Under the pieces are notes generated by a model, which was not told the origin of the DNA, searched no databases, and was given only the letters and a program-made list of their open reading frames with translations. A program made the translations under genes and the position numbers. Positions 8,591 through 16,111 of a stretch of DNA of 64,000 nucleotides are shown here, piece after piece. Position 1 is the stretch's first letter; every line of letters starts with the position of its first letter. The DNA lies in the NCBI GenBank assembly GCA_041396965.1, contig JAWKXN010000001.1, positions 930,001 to 994,000 of the forward strand, given 5' to 3'. This stretch comes from Rickettsiales bacterium. Lineage in GTDB: Bacteria; Pseudomonadota; Alphaproteobacteria; Rickettsiales; SXRF01.

Positions 8591-10129
8591 CTACGTTTTA
8601 GGCATTAATCCTTTACGTTCCTCAATTCTTTGTAGCTTGCATAGAGCGTTTATATAGGCGGAGGCGGAGGCGACTACTGTATCAATGCTTGAGCTATTGC
8701 CGCCGATTATTTTACCTTCTTTTGTCTCTAGTCTTACAGTCACCTCTGCCTGAGCGTCCGTTCCTTGTGTGATTGCGTTTACTTGATAAAGTTTCAAGGT
8801 AGCGTTATGTGGAACAAGCGCGCGTATAGCGTTAAAAGCCGCGTCTACTGGTCCGTTACCTTCTACTGTCGCTCTTCGTATCTCACCATCAACCCTGATA
8901 CACAACATAGCGGTTTGTGGTCCCACTGTACCACAGGTAATATGTAGTGATTCTAGTTTTATAGCGTCATCTCGCCGTGACTCGCTATCAAGCAAGGCGA
9001 TTAAATCCTCGTCATAAATATCTTTTTTCTTATCCGCTAAATCCTTAAAGCGGGTGAAGGCATCTTCTAACGCATTATCACCCAGATCAAAACCAAGCGA
9101 GGCTATCTTATCCTTAAAGGCATGGCGACCTGAGTGTTTACCCATAACCAGATTGGATTTGCTAAGACCAACTGATTCAGGTGTCATTATTTCATAGGTA
9201 CTGGCGTTTTTAAGCACTCCATCCTGATGGATGCCAGACTCATGGGCAAAAGCGTTCGCGCCTACTATCGCTTTATTTACCTGTACCAAAGCTCCGGTGA
9301 TGTTTTGAATAAGGCGAGAAGCGCGCATAATATGGGTGGTGTCAATGTTGGTTGTAAACGGATACATATCAGCACGGGTTTTTATCGCCATTACCACTTC
9401 CTCAAGCGCGGTATTGCCCGCTCGTTCGCCGATACCATTTATGGTGCATTCAATTTGCCTAGCGCCATTTCTAACAGCGGCTAACGAATTAGCGGTAGCA
9501 AGTCCTAAATCATTCTGGCAGTGAGTGGAGAAAATCACTTTGTCGGCACCGCTGGCTTTTTCTATTAGGGTTTTTATCAGTAGACCATAATCATCAGGTG
9601 TCGCGTAACCAACAGTGTCGGGAATGTTGATAGTGGTAGCACCCGCCTTTATCGCCGTTTCCACCGCTTTAATCAAGAATTCAGTTTCGGTACGGGTAGC
9701 GTCCATCGCTGACCATTCCACATTGTCAGTGTGCTTGCGGGCAAGCGTTACACTGTCTTTAATCATATCCAGGCAAGAGGCTTGGTCTATGCGATATTGA
9801 TGGGTAAGGTGAATCTCAGAGGTAGACATAAAAGTATGGATACGTCCGCGCCTTGCTGGTTTTATAGCTTCCGCCGCTCGTTCAATATCAGCTGATTTAG
9901 CGCGTGCCAGTGAACAAACCACAGCGTTTTTAACCCTACCAGCGATTTCACGCACCGACTCAAAATCGCCATTGCTCGCCATAGCGAATCCGGCCTCTAT
10001 GACATCCACGCCCATAGCGTCCAGCACCTCAGCGACCATGATCTTTTCCTCAAGATTCATGGACATTCCCGGTGATTGCTCGCCGTCACGCAAGGTGGTG
10101 TCAAATATGGTTATTTTTTCTTTGGTCAT
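8591..10129 (-). CDS. leuA: 2-isopropylmalate synthase
   Basis: First committed enzyme of leucine synthesis: condenses acetyl-CoA with 2-oxoisovalerate. The N-terminal DRE-TIM barrel shows FDTTLRDGEQSPG and the metal and substrate motifs STHCQNDLG and GIGERAGN. A C-terminal LeuA allosteric domain follows, so leucine feedback is expected. The ATG at 10129 gives 512 residues; a TTG four codons earlier (10141) is possible. It is 13 bases downstream of a GNAT gene on the same strand. No leuBCD is in the window. The IS ends 19 bases from the stop and no clear terminator remains. Confidence 0.95.
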   Translation of the reverse strand: MTKEKITIFDTTLRDGEQSPGMSMNLEEKIMVAEVLDAMGVDVIEAGFAMASNGDFESVREIAGRVKNAVVCSLARAKSADIERAAEAIKPARRGRIHTFMSTSEIHLTHQYRIDQASCLDMIKDSVTLARKHTDNVEWSAMDATRTETEFLIKAVETAIKAGATTINIPDTVGYATPDDYGLLIKTLIEKASGADKVIFSTHCQNDLGLATANSLAAVRNGARQIECTINGIGERAGNTALEEVVMAIKTRADMYPFTTNIDTTHIMRASRLIQNITGALVQVNKAIVGANAFAHESGIHQDGVLKNASTYEIMTPESVGLSKSNLVMGKHSGRHAFKDKIASLGFDLGDNALEDAFTRFKDLADKKKDIYDEDLIALLDSESRRDDAIKLESLHITCGTVGPQTAMLCIRVDGEIRRATVEGNGPVDAAFNAIRALVPHNATLKLYQVNAITQGTDAQAEVTVRLETKEGKIIGGNSSSIDTVVASASAYINALCKLQRIEERKGLMPKT

Positions 10130-10142
10130 AATTTTACTCAAT

Positions 10143-10625
10143 CTATAGCTTTTTTATCATTAAATACTCATCATAATATTTACCATCAACTAATAGTGCG
10201 TCAGGATCTGTTCCATAAATAACAAAACCATGTTTTTTGTAAAGCTCTATAGCGGGGTTATTGGTAGTAGTTACAGTTAATTGGAGTTGTTTATGAGATG
10301 GTTTTATATCATCAATTATATGATTAATTAGTGCGCTGGCTATCCCTTGCTTATGAAACTCTGGCTTTACATACATGCCAAAGAGAACAGCTCTATGGCG
10401 CATATTTTCTGGCTTCATGGAATATATGCCAGCTATAGCGACCATTTTTCCGTTTTGTTCGTAGGTAAATATATCCCCATTTTTCAAAGAATCTGTACAC
10501 CATTTTCTATCTTGTTTTTGTACACCAGAATAAGATTGACCAAATGATTGTGGATATTGTCTTACAGCCTCAAGCCTTAATTTTTTCCACTGCTCAAAAT
10601 CATCTATTGTTATTTTACGAATCAT
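10143..10625 (-). CDS. GNAT-family N-acetyltransferase
   Basis: 160 residues with the GNAT core. Motif A is seen in YVKPEFHKQGIASALINHI, the acetyl-CoA pyrophosphate-binding loop, and the C-terminal part YKKHGFVIYGTDPDAL is typical of RimI-like members. The substrate cannot be told from sequence. It lies just upstream of leuA on the same strand and likely shares its transcript. One of two 19-bp direct repeats lies 11 bases before its start codon, so its original promoter region may have been separated from it by the islet at 10.6-12.3 kb. Confidence 0.85.
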   Translation of the reverse strand: MIRKITIDDFEQWKKLRLEAVRQYPQSFGQSYSGVQKQDRKWCTDSLKNGDIFTYEQNGKMVAIAGIYSMKPENMRHRAVLFGMYVKPEFHKQGIASALINHIIDDIKPSHKQLQLTVTTTNNPAIELYKKHGFVIYGTDPDALLVDGKYYDEYLMIKKL

Positions 10626-10636
10626 GAATATTTACG

Positions 10637-10655
10637 AAAGCCCCTAGAATATCCT
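10637..10655. repeat. 19-bp direct repeat, distal copy (att-like)
   Basis: Bases 10637-10655 are identical to 12276-12294, which lie in the last codons of metZ. The copy begins directly after the stop codon of the 241-residue orphan. The two copies bracket the orphan and the metallopeptidase gene, like the duplicated core of a site-specific insertion at a gene's 3' end. Confidence 0.75.
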
Positions 10656-11381
10656 TTATCTTATCCAGTCCGTTCTATTATTTAATACATACAATTCAAA
10701 ATGTGATTCGTTAATTCTATTTATTGCCTCGTCAAGAGCAGTATGTGCTTCTTTTGGTTTGTTGCTTTTAGATAGGTAATTATGCAAATTTCTTCGTTCT
10801 TCATCAGATATTTTAGGATTCTTAAGCAGTAATGGAGGCTTTTTGGGATACGTAAAAAGTTCTTTTTTTTCTGAAGAAGGCAGGGGGGTAGAGCTACCTG
10901 TTGAGAGTATTTCACACATATCATAACCGGCACGAATGTTTTTATTGTATAGTTGTGGTATAGAAAGCCTATTAACCCAAGCTCCTTTAGCTTGATGTTT
11001 AGCAAATGTGAGCTTGTCACTTGTAGACATAAGTTTTATTGGGTCTGCAAAACTTTCCATAGCAAGAACATCTTCCGGTGCTCCTATATGGCTTATTTCA
11101 TCGACCATATTACTAGGAACACTTTTTATATTTGTCCTATATTTAGGAACAGAATCAAGCCATTCCTGTAGAGGCGAAGATAAATACTTGCTACTGTGTA
11201 ATGCTTTAACAATACTTTCACCTTCATTGGGATTTAACGGGTAGTAGCTTGCTATTTTATCAAGTCGTTCTTCAGTTATTGGTGTTCCCATTTTTTTCAG
11301 TGAATCCAGTAATTCCTCCTTTATTTTTGGAGATTTCTTTATTATTTCTATAACTTCTCTAAATTTTCTTGAACTGGACAT
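10656..11381 (-). CDS. Hypothetical protein in repeat-bounded islet
   Basis: 241 residues; not recognised. It is soluble, rich in Lys, Ser and Pro, without a signal peptide or membrane segment. The first 60 residues look helical and contain LDSLKKMGTPITEERLDKIA. No catalytic motif was seen. It is 22 bases downstream of the metallopeptidase gene on the same strand, and the two form the whole content of a segment bounded by 19-bp direct repeats. An effector, immunity partner or accessory of the peptidase is possible by position only. Confidence 0.55.
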   Translation of the reverse strand: MSSSRKFREVIEIIKKSPKIKEELLDSLKKMGTPITEERLDKIASYYPLNPNEGESIVKALHSSKYLSSPLQEWLDSVPKYRTNIKSVPSNMVDEISHIGAPEDVLAMESFADPIKLMSTSDKLTFAKHQAKGAWVNRLSIPQLYNKNIRAGYDMCEILSTGSSTPLPSSEKKELFTYPKKPPLLLKNPKISDEERRNLHNYLSKSNKPKEAHTALDEAINRINESHFELYVLNNRTDWIR

Positions 11382-11403
11382 TTTTTCTTATCTTCTTCTT
11401 TAT

Positions 11404-12180
11404 TTACAGAGAGGTGCCATATAATTCTTTTTTAAATTCTGCGGCTTTTTGTCTTGATCTGTTTAACCTTTCTACAATGCTGTTAGTTTGTTTGCCAATT
11501 GCTTTTTGAAAGTTGGTTACAGCTTTTTCCCTATGAATCTTACCACTTCTTTTAAGCTGTCCAGCAAAACTATCATCTCTCGTTGAGTATCCAGCATTTC
11601 TTTCGGCTATCAGCCTGTCAACATGTTGTCTTCCCATGGCATCGGCACCTTCCATTATATTTTTTTCTATCGTTTCTGGAGAACCATATACAAGACGATT
11701 GCCTGCCCATAGGTTAATTTTTTTAATGTTTCTCAACCAAAATCCATCTTCTTTCGGTATATTATTATAAGCCTCTTTAGTAACGGCTATCTGGCGGTAT
11801 TTATTTAATAACTGTTTATCACCAGTAAGGTGAACGGCGATCCTATCTGCCTCCTTCTCATTAATACGCAGTTTTAGTATATTGAGTGGGTCGTTATGCA
11901 TCCCTACCCAATGCCCTAATTCATGTCCCACCTTAGCGGTAAGTTCATCAGGAGATGCTTTGTTTGCTAAATCATGAGTTACAACAATAGCCTGACTGAC
12001 TGGATTATACGTAGCCGGAGAGTATTCTTTATAAGCGTCAGAAACCACAAGCTTAGGTGGGGTTTTTATATCATTCCCTCTGGTGAGCTTGTGATATATA
12101 TTGTTTAATTTAACAAATGTTCTGCCGCTTAATATTTTCCCTTCGGAGATTATAAGTTGCGGTATTTTCATAGCCATCAT
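11404..12180 (-). CDS. M48-like zinc metallopeptidase in islet
   Basis: 258 residues with a zinc-protease motif HELGH at residues 86-90 and a downstream EKEAD (E110, D112) that fits the third zinc ligand of M48-type peptidases. There is no transmembrane segment, unlike HtpX or BepA, so it is probably cytoplasmic or exported by a route not visible here. The C-terminal 100 residues are basic and helical. The start ATG at 12180 is followed by two more in-frame ATGs within four codons. It is the first gene of the repeat-bounded islet next to metZ. Confidence 0.72.
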   Translation of the reverse strand: MMAMKIPQLIISEGKILSGRTFVKLNNIYHKLTRGNDIKTPPKLVVSDAYKEYSPATYNPVSQAIVVTHDLANKASPDELTAKVGHELGHWVGMHNDPLNILKLRINEKEADRIAVHLTGDKQLLNKYRQIAVTKEAYNNIPKEDGFWLRNIKKINLWAGNRLVYGSPETIEKNIMEGADAMGRQHVDRLIAERNAGYSTRDDSFAGQLKRSGKIHREKAVTNFQKAIGKQTNSIVERLNRSRQKAAEFKKELYGTSL

Positions 12181-12268
12181 CTTGCTTTATACAATAATTT
12201 ACGGAAATGTAGGATATGTTAACACATAAAATGATTAAAATTGTTAAATTTTTGTTACATGTTGATAA

Positions 12269-13468
12269 TCAACCCAAAGCCCCTAGAATATCCTCCAGTA
12301 AATCATCAGCATTCTCAATGCCCACTGACAGGCGGAGGAGGGAGTCGGTAATGCCTAGTTCCTTTAATTTCTCCGCACCAAGACTAGCGTGGGTGGTGGA
12401 CGCCGGATGAGTGATAATACTTTTAGCGTTACCCAGATTATTGGAAATATCAATGATATTCAGATTATTCATAAAGTTAAACGCCGCTTCTTTGCCGCCA
12501 TTTATCTCAAAGCTAATAATAGCTCCGCCATTTTTCATCTGTTTTTTTGCTATCTCATATTGTGGATGGCTTTTAAGGGATGGGTAAATAATACGCTCTA
12601 TTTTCGGGTGATTCTCCAGCTTAGCGGCGATTTTCTCGGCGTTATCGCAATGTCTCTCCAGTCTTAAATGCAATGTTTCCAGTGATTTAAGCAACAGCCA
12701 AGCGTTGAAATGGCTCATGTGTGGACCAGTATGGCGGACAAATGGTAATAATGTCTCGTCAATAAATTCTTTCTTACCAAGAATAGCTCCGCCCAATGTA
12801 CGCCCCTGACCATCAATATGCTTGGTGGTTGAGTAGATAACCACATCAGCACCGAGCTTTAATGGTTGCTGGACATATGGCATGGCGAACACATTATCAA
12901 CAATTAACTGTGTTCCATGCTTTTTGCACAGATCCGCTACCATCTTTATATCAACTATTTCCAGTGTTGGATTTGCCGGAGTTTCTAAAAATACACACTT
13001 AGTATTTGCGGTTATCGCTTTTTCCCATCCCTCCGTATCAGCCGCTTCCACTAATGTATAGCTAATGCCAAAACGAGGTAATACATTGGTTATAATATAG
13101 CTACATGAAGAGAAAAGCACACTATTCGCCACCACATGATCACCAGTTTTAAGTTGACACATCAGAACCGCGAATAACGCCGCCATACCGGAAGCGGTAA
13201 CAGCGCAGGCTTCCGCGTCTTCCATCAGGGCAAAACGTTCTTCAAGCATAGCGAGGTTAGGGTGGGAATAGCGACCATATTTATAGCCTTCTTCCTTGCC
13301 GCTAAACAGGTCTTCGCCTTCTTGCGCGCTATCATAGCTGTATGATGAGTTAAGGAATAGAGCCTCTGAACTTTCCTTAAAATTACTTTTTAGCTGTCCT
13401 CCACGCACTAATTTAGTCTCAAAATGCCAGTTATCAGGGGATTTTTGTGGTTTTTTTTGATTTTTCAT
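12269..13468 (-). CDS. metZ: O-succinylhomoserine sulfhydrylase (Cys/Met PLP enzyme)
   Basis: PLP enzyme that makes homocysteine from an activated homoserine and sulfide. The PLP lysine is K216 in STTKHIDGQGR, with the cofactor-ring motif VDNVFAMPY before it. Length (399) and the sequence GYKYGRYSHP match the MetZ group, but cystathionine gamma-synthase-type activity cannot be excluded. The last codons contain the 19-bp sequence repeated at 10637-10655, so downstream DNA may have been inserted into its 3' end while keeping the reading frame whole. Its 5' side faces queE across a repeat-bearing spacer. Confidence 0.88.
   Translation of the reverse strand: MKNQKKPQKSPDNWHFETKLVRGGQLKSNFKESSEALFLNSSYSYDSAQEGEDLFSGKEEGYKYGRYSHPNLAMLEERFALMEDAEACAVTASGMAALFAVLMCQLKTGDHVVANSVLFSSCSYIITNVLPRFGISYTLVEAADTEGWEKAITANTKCVFLETPANPTLEIVDIKMVADLCKKHGTQLIVDNVFAMPYVQQPLKLGADVVIYSTTKHIDGQGRTLGGAILGKKEFIDETLLPFVRHTGPHMSHFNAWLLLKSLETLHLRLERHCDNAEKIAAKLENHPKIERIIYPSLKSHPQYEIAKKQMKNGGAIISFEINGGKEAAFNFMNNLNIIDISNNLGNAKSIITHPASTTHASLGAEKLKELGITDSLLRLSVGIENADDLLEDILGALG
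12276..12294. repeat. 19-bp direct repeat inside metZ 3' end (att-like)
   Basis: Partner of 10637-10655; exact over 19 bases. It encodes the end of MetZ (LEDILGAL region). Confidence 0.75.
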
Positions 13469-13555
13469 GTGGTTTTTATACGATGCTGGGTTATTAAAGA
13501 ATTTAACAATATAGTTATTTACTATAAATAATGCTACACATTATTTATACATTTA

Positions 13556-13609
13556 CGCCCGCTATGTGGCACAAAACCACGCTTTCGGCTTGCGGTTTTG
13601 ATACTCATT
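13556..13609 (-). repeat. Dispersed hairpin repeat, copy A
   Basis: Minus strand reads GAGTATCAAAACC, a CCGAAAG loop region, then GGTTTTG. The outer stem is 13572-13578 paired with 13594-13600. The same framework TATCAAAAC...CCGAAAG...TTTTG occurs at 46532-46608, with a reduced form at 25512-25587 and a looser form at 29482-29547. All copies are intergenic. It lies between the divergent genes metZ and queE. Confidence 0.6.
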
Positions 13610-13636
13610 TGTATTATTGATAATACAAATGGGTAT
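13601..13636. promoter_or_regulatory. Long palindrome with embedded TATAAT upstream of queE
   Basis: Arms 13601-13616 and 13621-13636 pair over 16 bases with one T-G wobble, around the loop TTGA. TATAAT at 13634-13639 overlaps the right arm and could be a -10 element for queE, 48 bases before its ATG. It may be an operator, or part of the adjacent repeat A; the sequence alone does not decide. Confidence 0.45.
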
Positions 13637-13686
13637 AATGAAACAAATGTAATCACGCAAGCAAGATAAACCATAGGTCTAACTAA

Positions 13687-14364
13687 ATGCACGGTAATAA
13701 CCCCATAAGAAAGCCTAAATCCGGTGATGGTCAGTATTTGGACATACAAGAAATTTTTGCTACTTTGCAAGGTGAGGGAATATATGTTGGCATGCCGGCG
13801 GTTTTTATTCGCCTTGGCGGGTGCAATCTCGCTTGTGATTTTTGTGATACGGAGTTTGAGAGTTTTACAGAGCTTTCTCTAAATGAGGTTTTGACTAAGG
13901 TAAAAGAATTATCCTTAAATCAGGATGGTCAGTTTGTAAGGAAATTGGTGGTGATTACTGGTGGAGAGCCTTTTCGGCAAAATATAGCTCCGTTGTGTGA
14001 ACAGCTAATATCCTCTGGATTTAAGGTGCAGATAGAAACTAATGGTACGCTATGTAGGCAGCTACCGGCGGAGGTTGATATAGTTTGTTCTCCTAAAAAC
14101 ACCGGACAAGGTTATGCTCCGATTCGTGAGGATTTGCTGCGAAATTTATCAGCGCTTAAATTTATTATTTCAGCAAGCGATGGTAAATATAAAGAGGTAG
14201 TGGAAATAGGTCAGAGCAAATATAGTATTCCAGTATTTGTGCAGCCAATGGATGAGGAAGATGTGGTTAAGAATAAGGCTAACACAAAATTAGCTCTTGA
14301 GCTTGCCATTGAAAATGGTTATCGCCTGTCATTACAGACACACAAAATATTAGGGATAGAATAG
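13687..14364 (+). CDS. queE: 7-carboxy-7-deazaguanine synthase
   Basis: Radical SAM enzyme that contracts 6-carboxytetrahydropterin to 7-carboxy-7-deazaguanine in queuosine synthesis. The cluster-binding cysteines are in CNLACDFC (CxxxCxxC), after the family hallmark LQGEGIYVGMPAVFIRLGG. The 225-residue length is normal. queC follows 39 bases downstream and performs the next step, so the two are probably one operon. queD and folE-type genes are not in the window. Confidence 0.94.
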   Translation: MHGNNPIRKPKSGDGQYLDIQEIFATLQGEGIYVGMPAVFIRLGGCNLACDFCDTEFESFTELSLNEVLTKVKELSLNQDGQFVRKLVVITGGEPFRQNIAPLCEQLISSGFKVQIETNGTLCRQLPAEVDIVCSPKNTGQGYAPIREDLLRNLSALKFIISASDGKYKEVVEIGQSKYSIPVFVQPMDEEDVVKNKANTKLALELAIENGYRLSLQTHKILGIE

Positions 14365-14403
14365 GTGCTTTGGACTAAGGATTAAGTTCTAGGAAGGAAT
14401 AAT

Positions 14404-15105
14404 ATGGCGATAAACGAAAAAAAAGCGGTCTTGTTATTAAGTGGTGGTCTGGATTCAACTACTGTTCTAGCAATGGCAAAAGAGCAAGGTTTTAGCGTAC
14501 ACGCCTTGTCATTTTCCTATGGGCAACGCCACAATTATGAACTTTCAGCAGCAAAGAAAATAGCCGCTAAAATGGGAGCGGTGGAACATCGTATTGTAAA
14601 TATAGATTTAGCTGGATTTGGCGGGTCAGCTCTTACCGAATCCTCACTTGCCGTGCCAAAAGATAGGGATGAAACGGAATTATCTTCTGGTATCCCGATT
14701 ACATATGTCCCAGCTCGTAATACCATATTCCTTTCATTTGCTCTTGCTTGGGCGGAGGTGCTTAATGCGTATGATATTTTTATTGGGGTGAACGCTGTGG
14801 ATTATAGTGGTTATCCAGATTGCCGTCCTGAGTTTATAGAATCTTTTGAGCGAACTGCTAATCTCGCTACCGCTTATGGGGTTGAATCCGCGAACAAAAT
14901 AAAAATTCACACTCCGCTGATCAATCTTAGCAAAGCTAGTATTATTGAGGAAGGAATAAGGCTTGGTGTTGATTATTCTCTTACCACAAGCTGTTATGAT
15001 CCTGACGTTTATGGAAAATCCTGTGGGCACTGTGACGCTTGTATATTACGCCTTAAAGGGTTTAGAGAAAACTCCATGAGTGATCCAGTGGTGTATAGAG
15101 GATAA
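14404..15105 (+). CDS. queC: 7-cyano-7-deazaguanine synthase
   Basis: ATP-dependent enzyme that turns 7-carboxy-7-deazaguanine into preQ0. The PP-loop LLLSGGLDSTT is at residues 11-21. The C-terminal zinc site is CYDPDVYGKSCGHCDAC. AGGAAGG at 14391-14397 is a good ribosome site for the ATG at 14404. It is paired with queE upstream. Confidence 0.95.
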   Translation: MAINEKKAVLLLSGGLDSTTVLAMAKEQGFSVHALSFSYGQRHNYELSAAKKIAAKMGAVEHRIVNIDLAGFGGSALTESSLAVPKDRDETELSSGIPITYVPARNTIFLSFALAWAEVLNAYDIFIGVNAVDYSGYPDCRPEFIESFERTANLATAYGVESANKIKIHTPLINLSKASIIEEGIRLGVDYSLTTSCYDPDVYGKSCGHCDACILRLKGFRENSMSDPVVYRG

Positions 15106-15169
15106 GATGGTATCGTAATATGTCTCCCACAAGCTATATACTACTATATGAGCAAATATTTTTTTATTG

Positions 15170-15202
15170 TATAATTTACCAATATATGGTATTTATTGGT
15201 AA
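15170..15202 (+). promoter_or_regulatory. parDE promoter and inverted-repeat operator
   Basis: A perfect -10 box TATAAT (15170-15175) is followed at once by an inverted repeat, TTACCAATA (15176-15184) and TATTGGTAA (15194-15202), with arms 18 bases apart centre to centre. A strong AAGGAGG site at 15209-15215 precedes parD. RHH antitoxins normally bind such repeats to repress their own operon, so this is the likely ParD operator. Confidence 0.65.
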
Positions 15203-15222
15203 TAAGATAAGGAGGTTAAAGT

Positions 15223-15474
15223 ATGGCGAAAAACACGAGTATTTCACTGGGGGATCATTTTGAGGGATTCATTAACGAGCAAATTATGCAAGGTAGGTAT
15301 GGTTCTGCTAGTGAAGTGATCAGAGCAAGTTTACGGTTACTTGAAGCACAGGAACAGAAACTGCAGGCATTGCGCTTAGCCCTAATAGAAGGTGAAAAAA
15401 GCGGCGATGCTGGAGAGTTGGATATGGAAGTTATAAAACGAAAAGCAAAGAAAAAAGCTGGGTTAGGTGATTAA
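15223..15474 (+). CDS. parD: ParD-type RHH antitoxin
   Basis: 83-residue ribbon-helix-helix antitoxin of the CC2985/ParD group. The N-terminal strand NTSISLGDHFEGFI and helix YGSASEVIRASLRLLE are typical, with a charged C-terminal tail that would wrap the toxin. The toxin gene starts inside its last codons with an 8-base overlap. It probably represses its own promoter through the inverted repeat upstream. Confidence 0.92.
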   Translation: MAKNTSISLGDHFEGFINEQIMQGRYGSASEVIRASLRLLEAQEQKLQALRLALIEGEKSGDAGELDMEVIKRKAKKKAGLGD

Positions 15475-15763
15475 AATATACAAGCAATCACGCGCTGAGG
15501 AAGATTTAGTAAATATCTGGTTATATTCTTTTGAAACTCATGGGGAGCGCCAAGCAGATAAATATTATGATGAACTTGCTAATGGTATTAATTTGCTAGC
15601 AAACAGTCCTAATTTGGGTATTGCTTGTGATGAAATCAAGATTGGATATAGGCGATTTAAGATTAAACATCATATCATATATTATAAAATCACACCTTCT
15701 ATACTTACGATCATAAGGGTGCTTCATGAAAGTATGGAGCCAACTAAGTACTTCAGTGACTAA
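15467..15763 (+). CDS. parE: ParE-type toxin
   Basis: 98-residue RelE/ParE-superfamily toxin; ParE members act on DNA gyrase. The core pattern AEEDLVNIWLYSFETHG...ADKYYDELANGINLLANSPNLG...YRRFKIKHHIIYYKI...IIRVLHESME is intact. The start is the GTG at 15467, which overlaps parD by 8 bases. This is the second of four toxin-antitoxin pairs in the window. Confidence 0.92.
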   Translation: MIKIYKQSRAEEDLVNIWLYSFETHGERQADKYYDELANGINLLANSPNLGIACDEIKIGYRRFKIKHHIIYYKITPSILTIIRVLHESMEPTKYFSD

Positions 15764-16111
15764 ATACTAAAAAATAGAACCCCAATTTTTTATTGATATA
15801 AATTTAGGAATATTTTGCCTAGTTAGCCATAAAAAATAATTATCGGTAGTATTTTTGTACACAATATCTGTATTTTTTATACAATATAGTAAAAGAAATA
15901 TTAATTTATAAAATGTTACGGTAACGAATTAAAAAATTTCTATATAAAACAATATATTATTATGCTGCCTATTTTATAGGCAAATTATAATAACACTAGA
16001 TATAGTCTTTATAAAAGGCAAAAGAATATTAGTTGCTCACAGAGTTATCCACAGAAATAGTGGACTATTTTAAGGCTTTGAAAATATGATAATATTAGAT
16101 AAATATCTATT
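15764..16111. other. 348-bp AT-rich gap between parE and uvrC
   Basis: No gene was seen. It contains short palindromes (GTTACGGTAAC near 15914; GCCTATTTTATAGGC near 15968), a perfect DnaA box at 16045-16053 and a one-mismatch DnaA-like TTGTACACA near 15855. The uvrC promoter must lie here. There are too few DnaA boxes to call an origin. Confidence 0.5.
16045..16053 (+). promoter_or_regulatory. Single perfect DnaA box
   Basis: TTATCCACA, the consensus DnaA-binding nonamer, 59 bases before the uvrC start. It may have a regulatory role or be chance in an AT-rich gap. Confidence 0.4.

Noticed and set aside
13469..13686. SAM or preQ1 riboswitch for metZ or queE
   Set aside because: No conserved riboswitch core could be recognised; the structures present are palindromes of a repeat type.
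15764..16111. Replication origin
   Set aside because: Only one perfect DnaA box, no box cluster, and none of the usual alphaproteobacterial origin neighbours.
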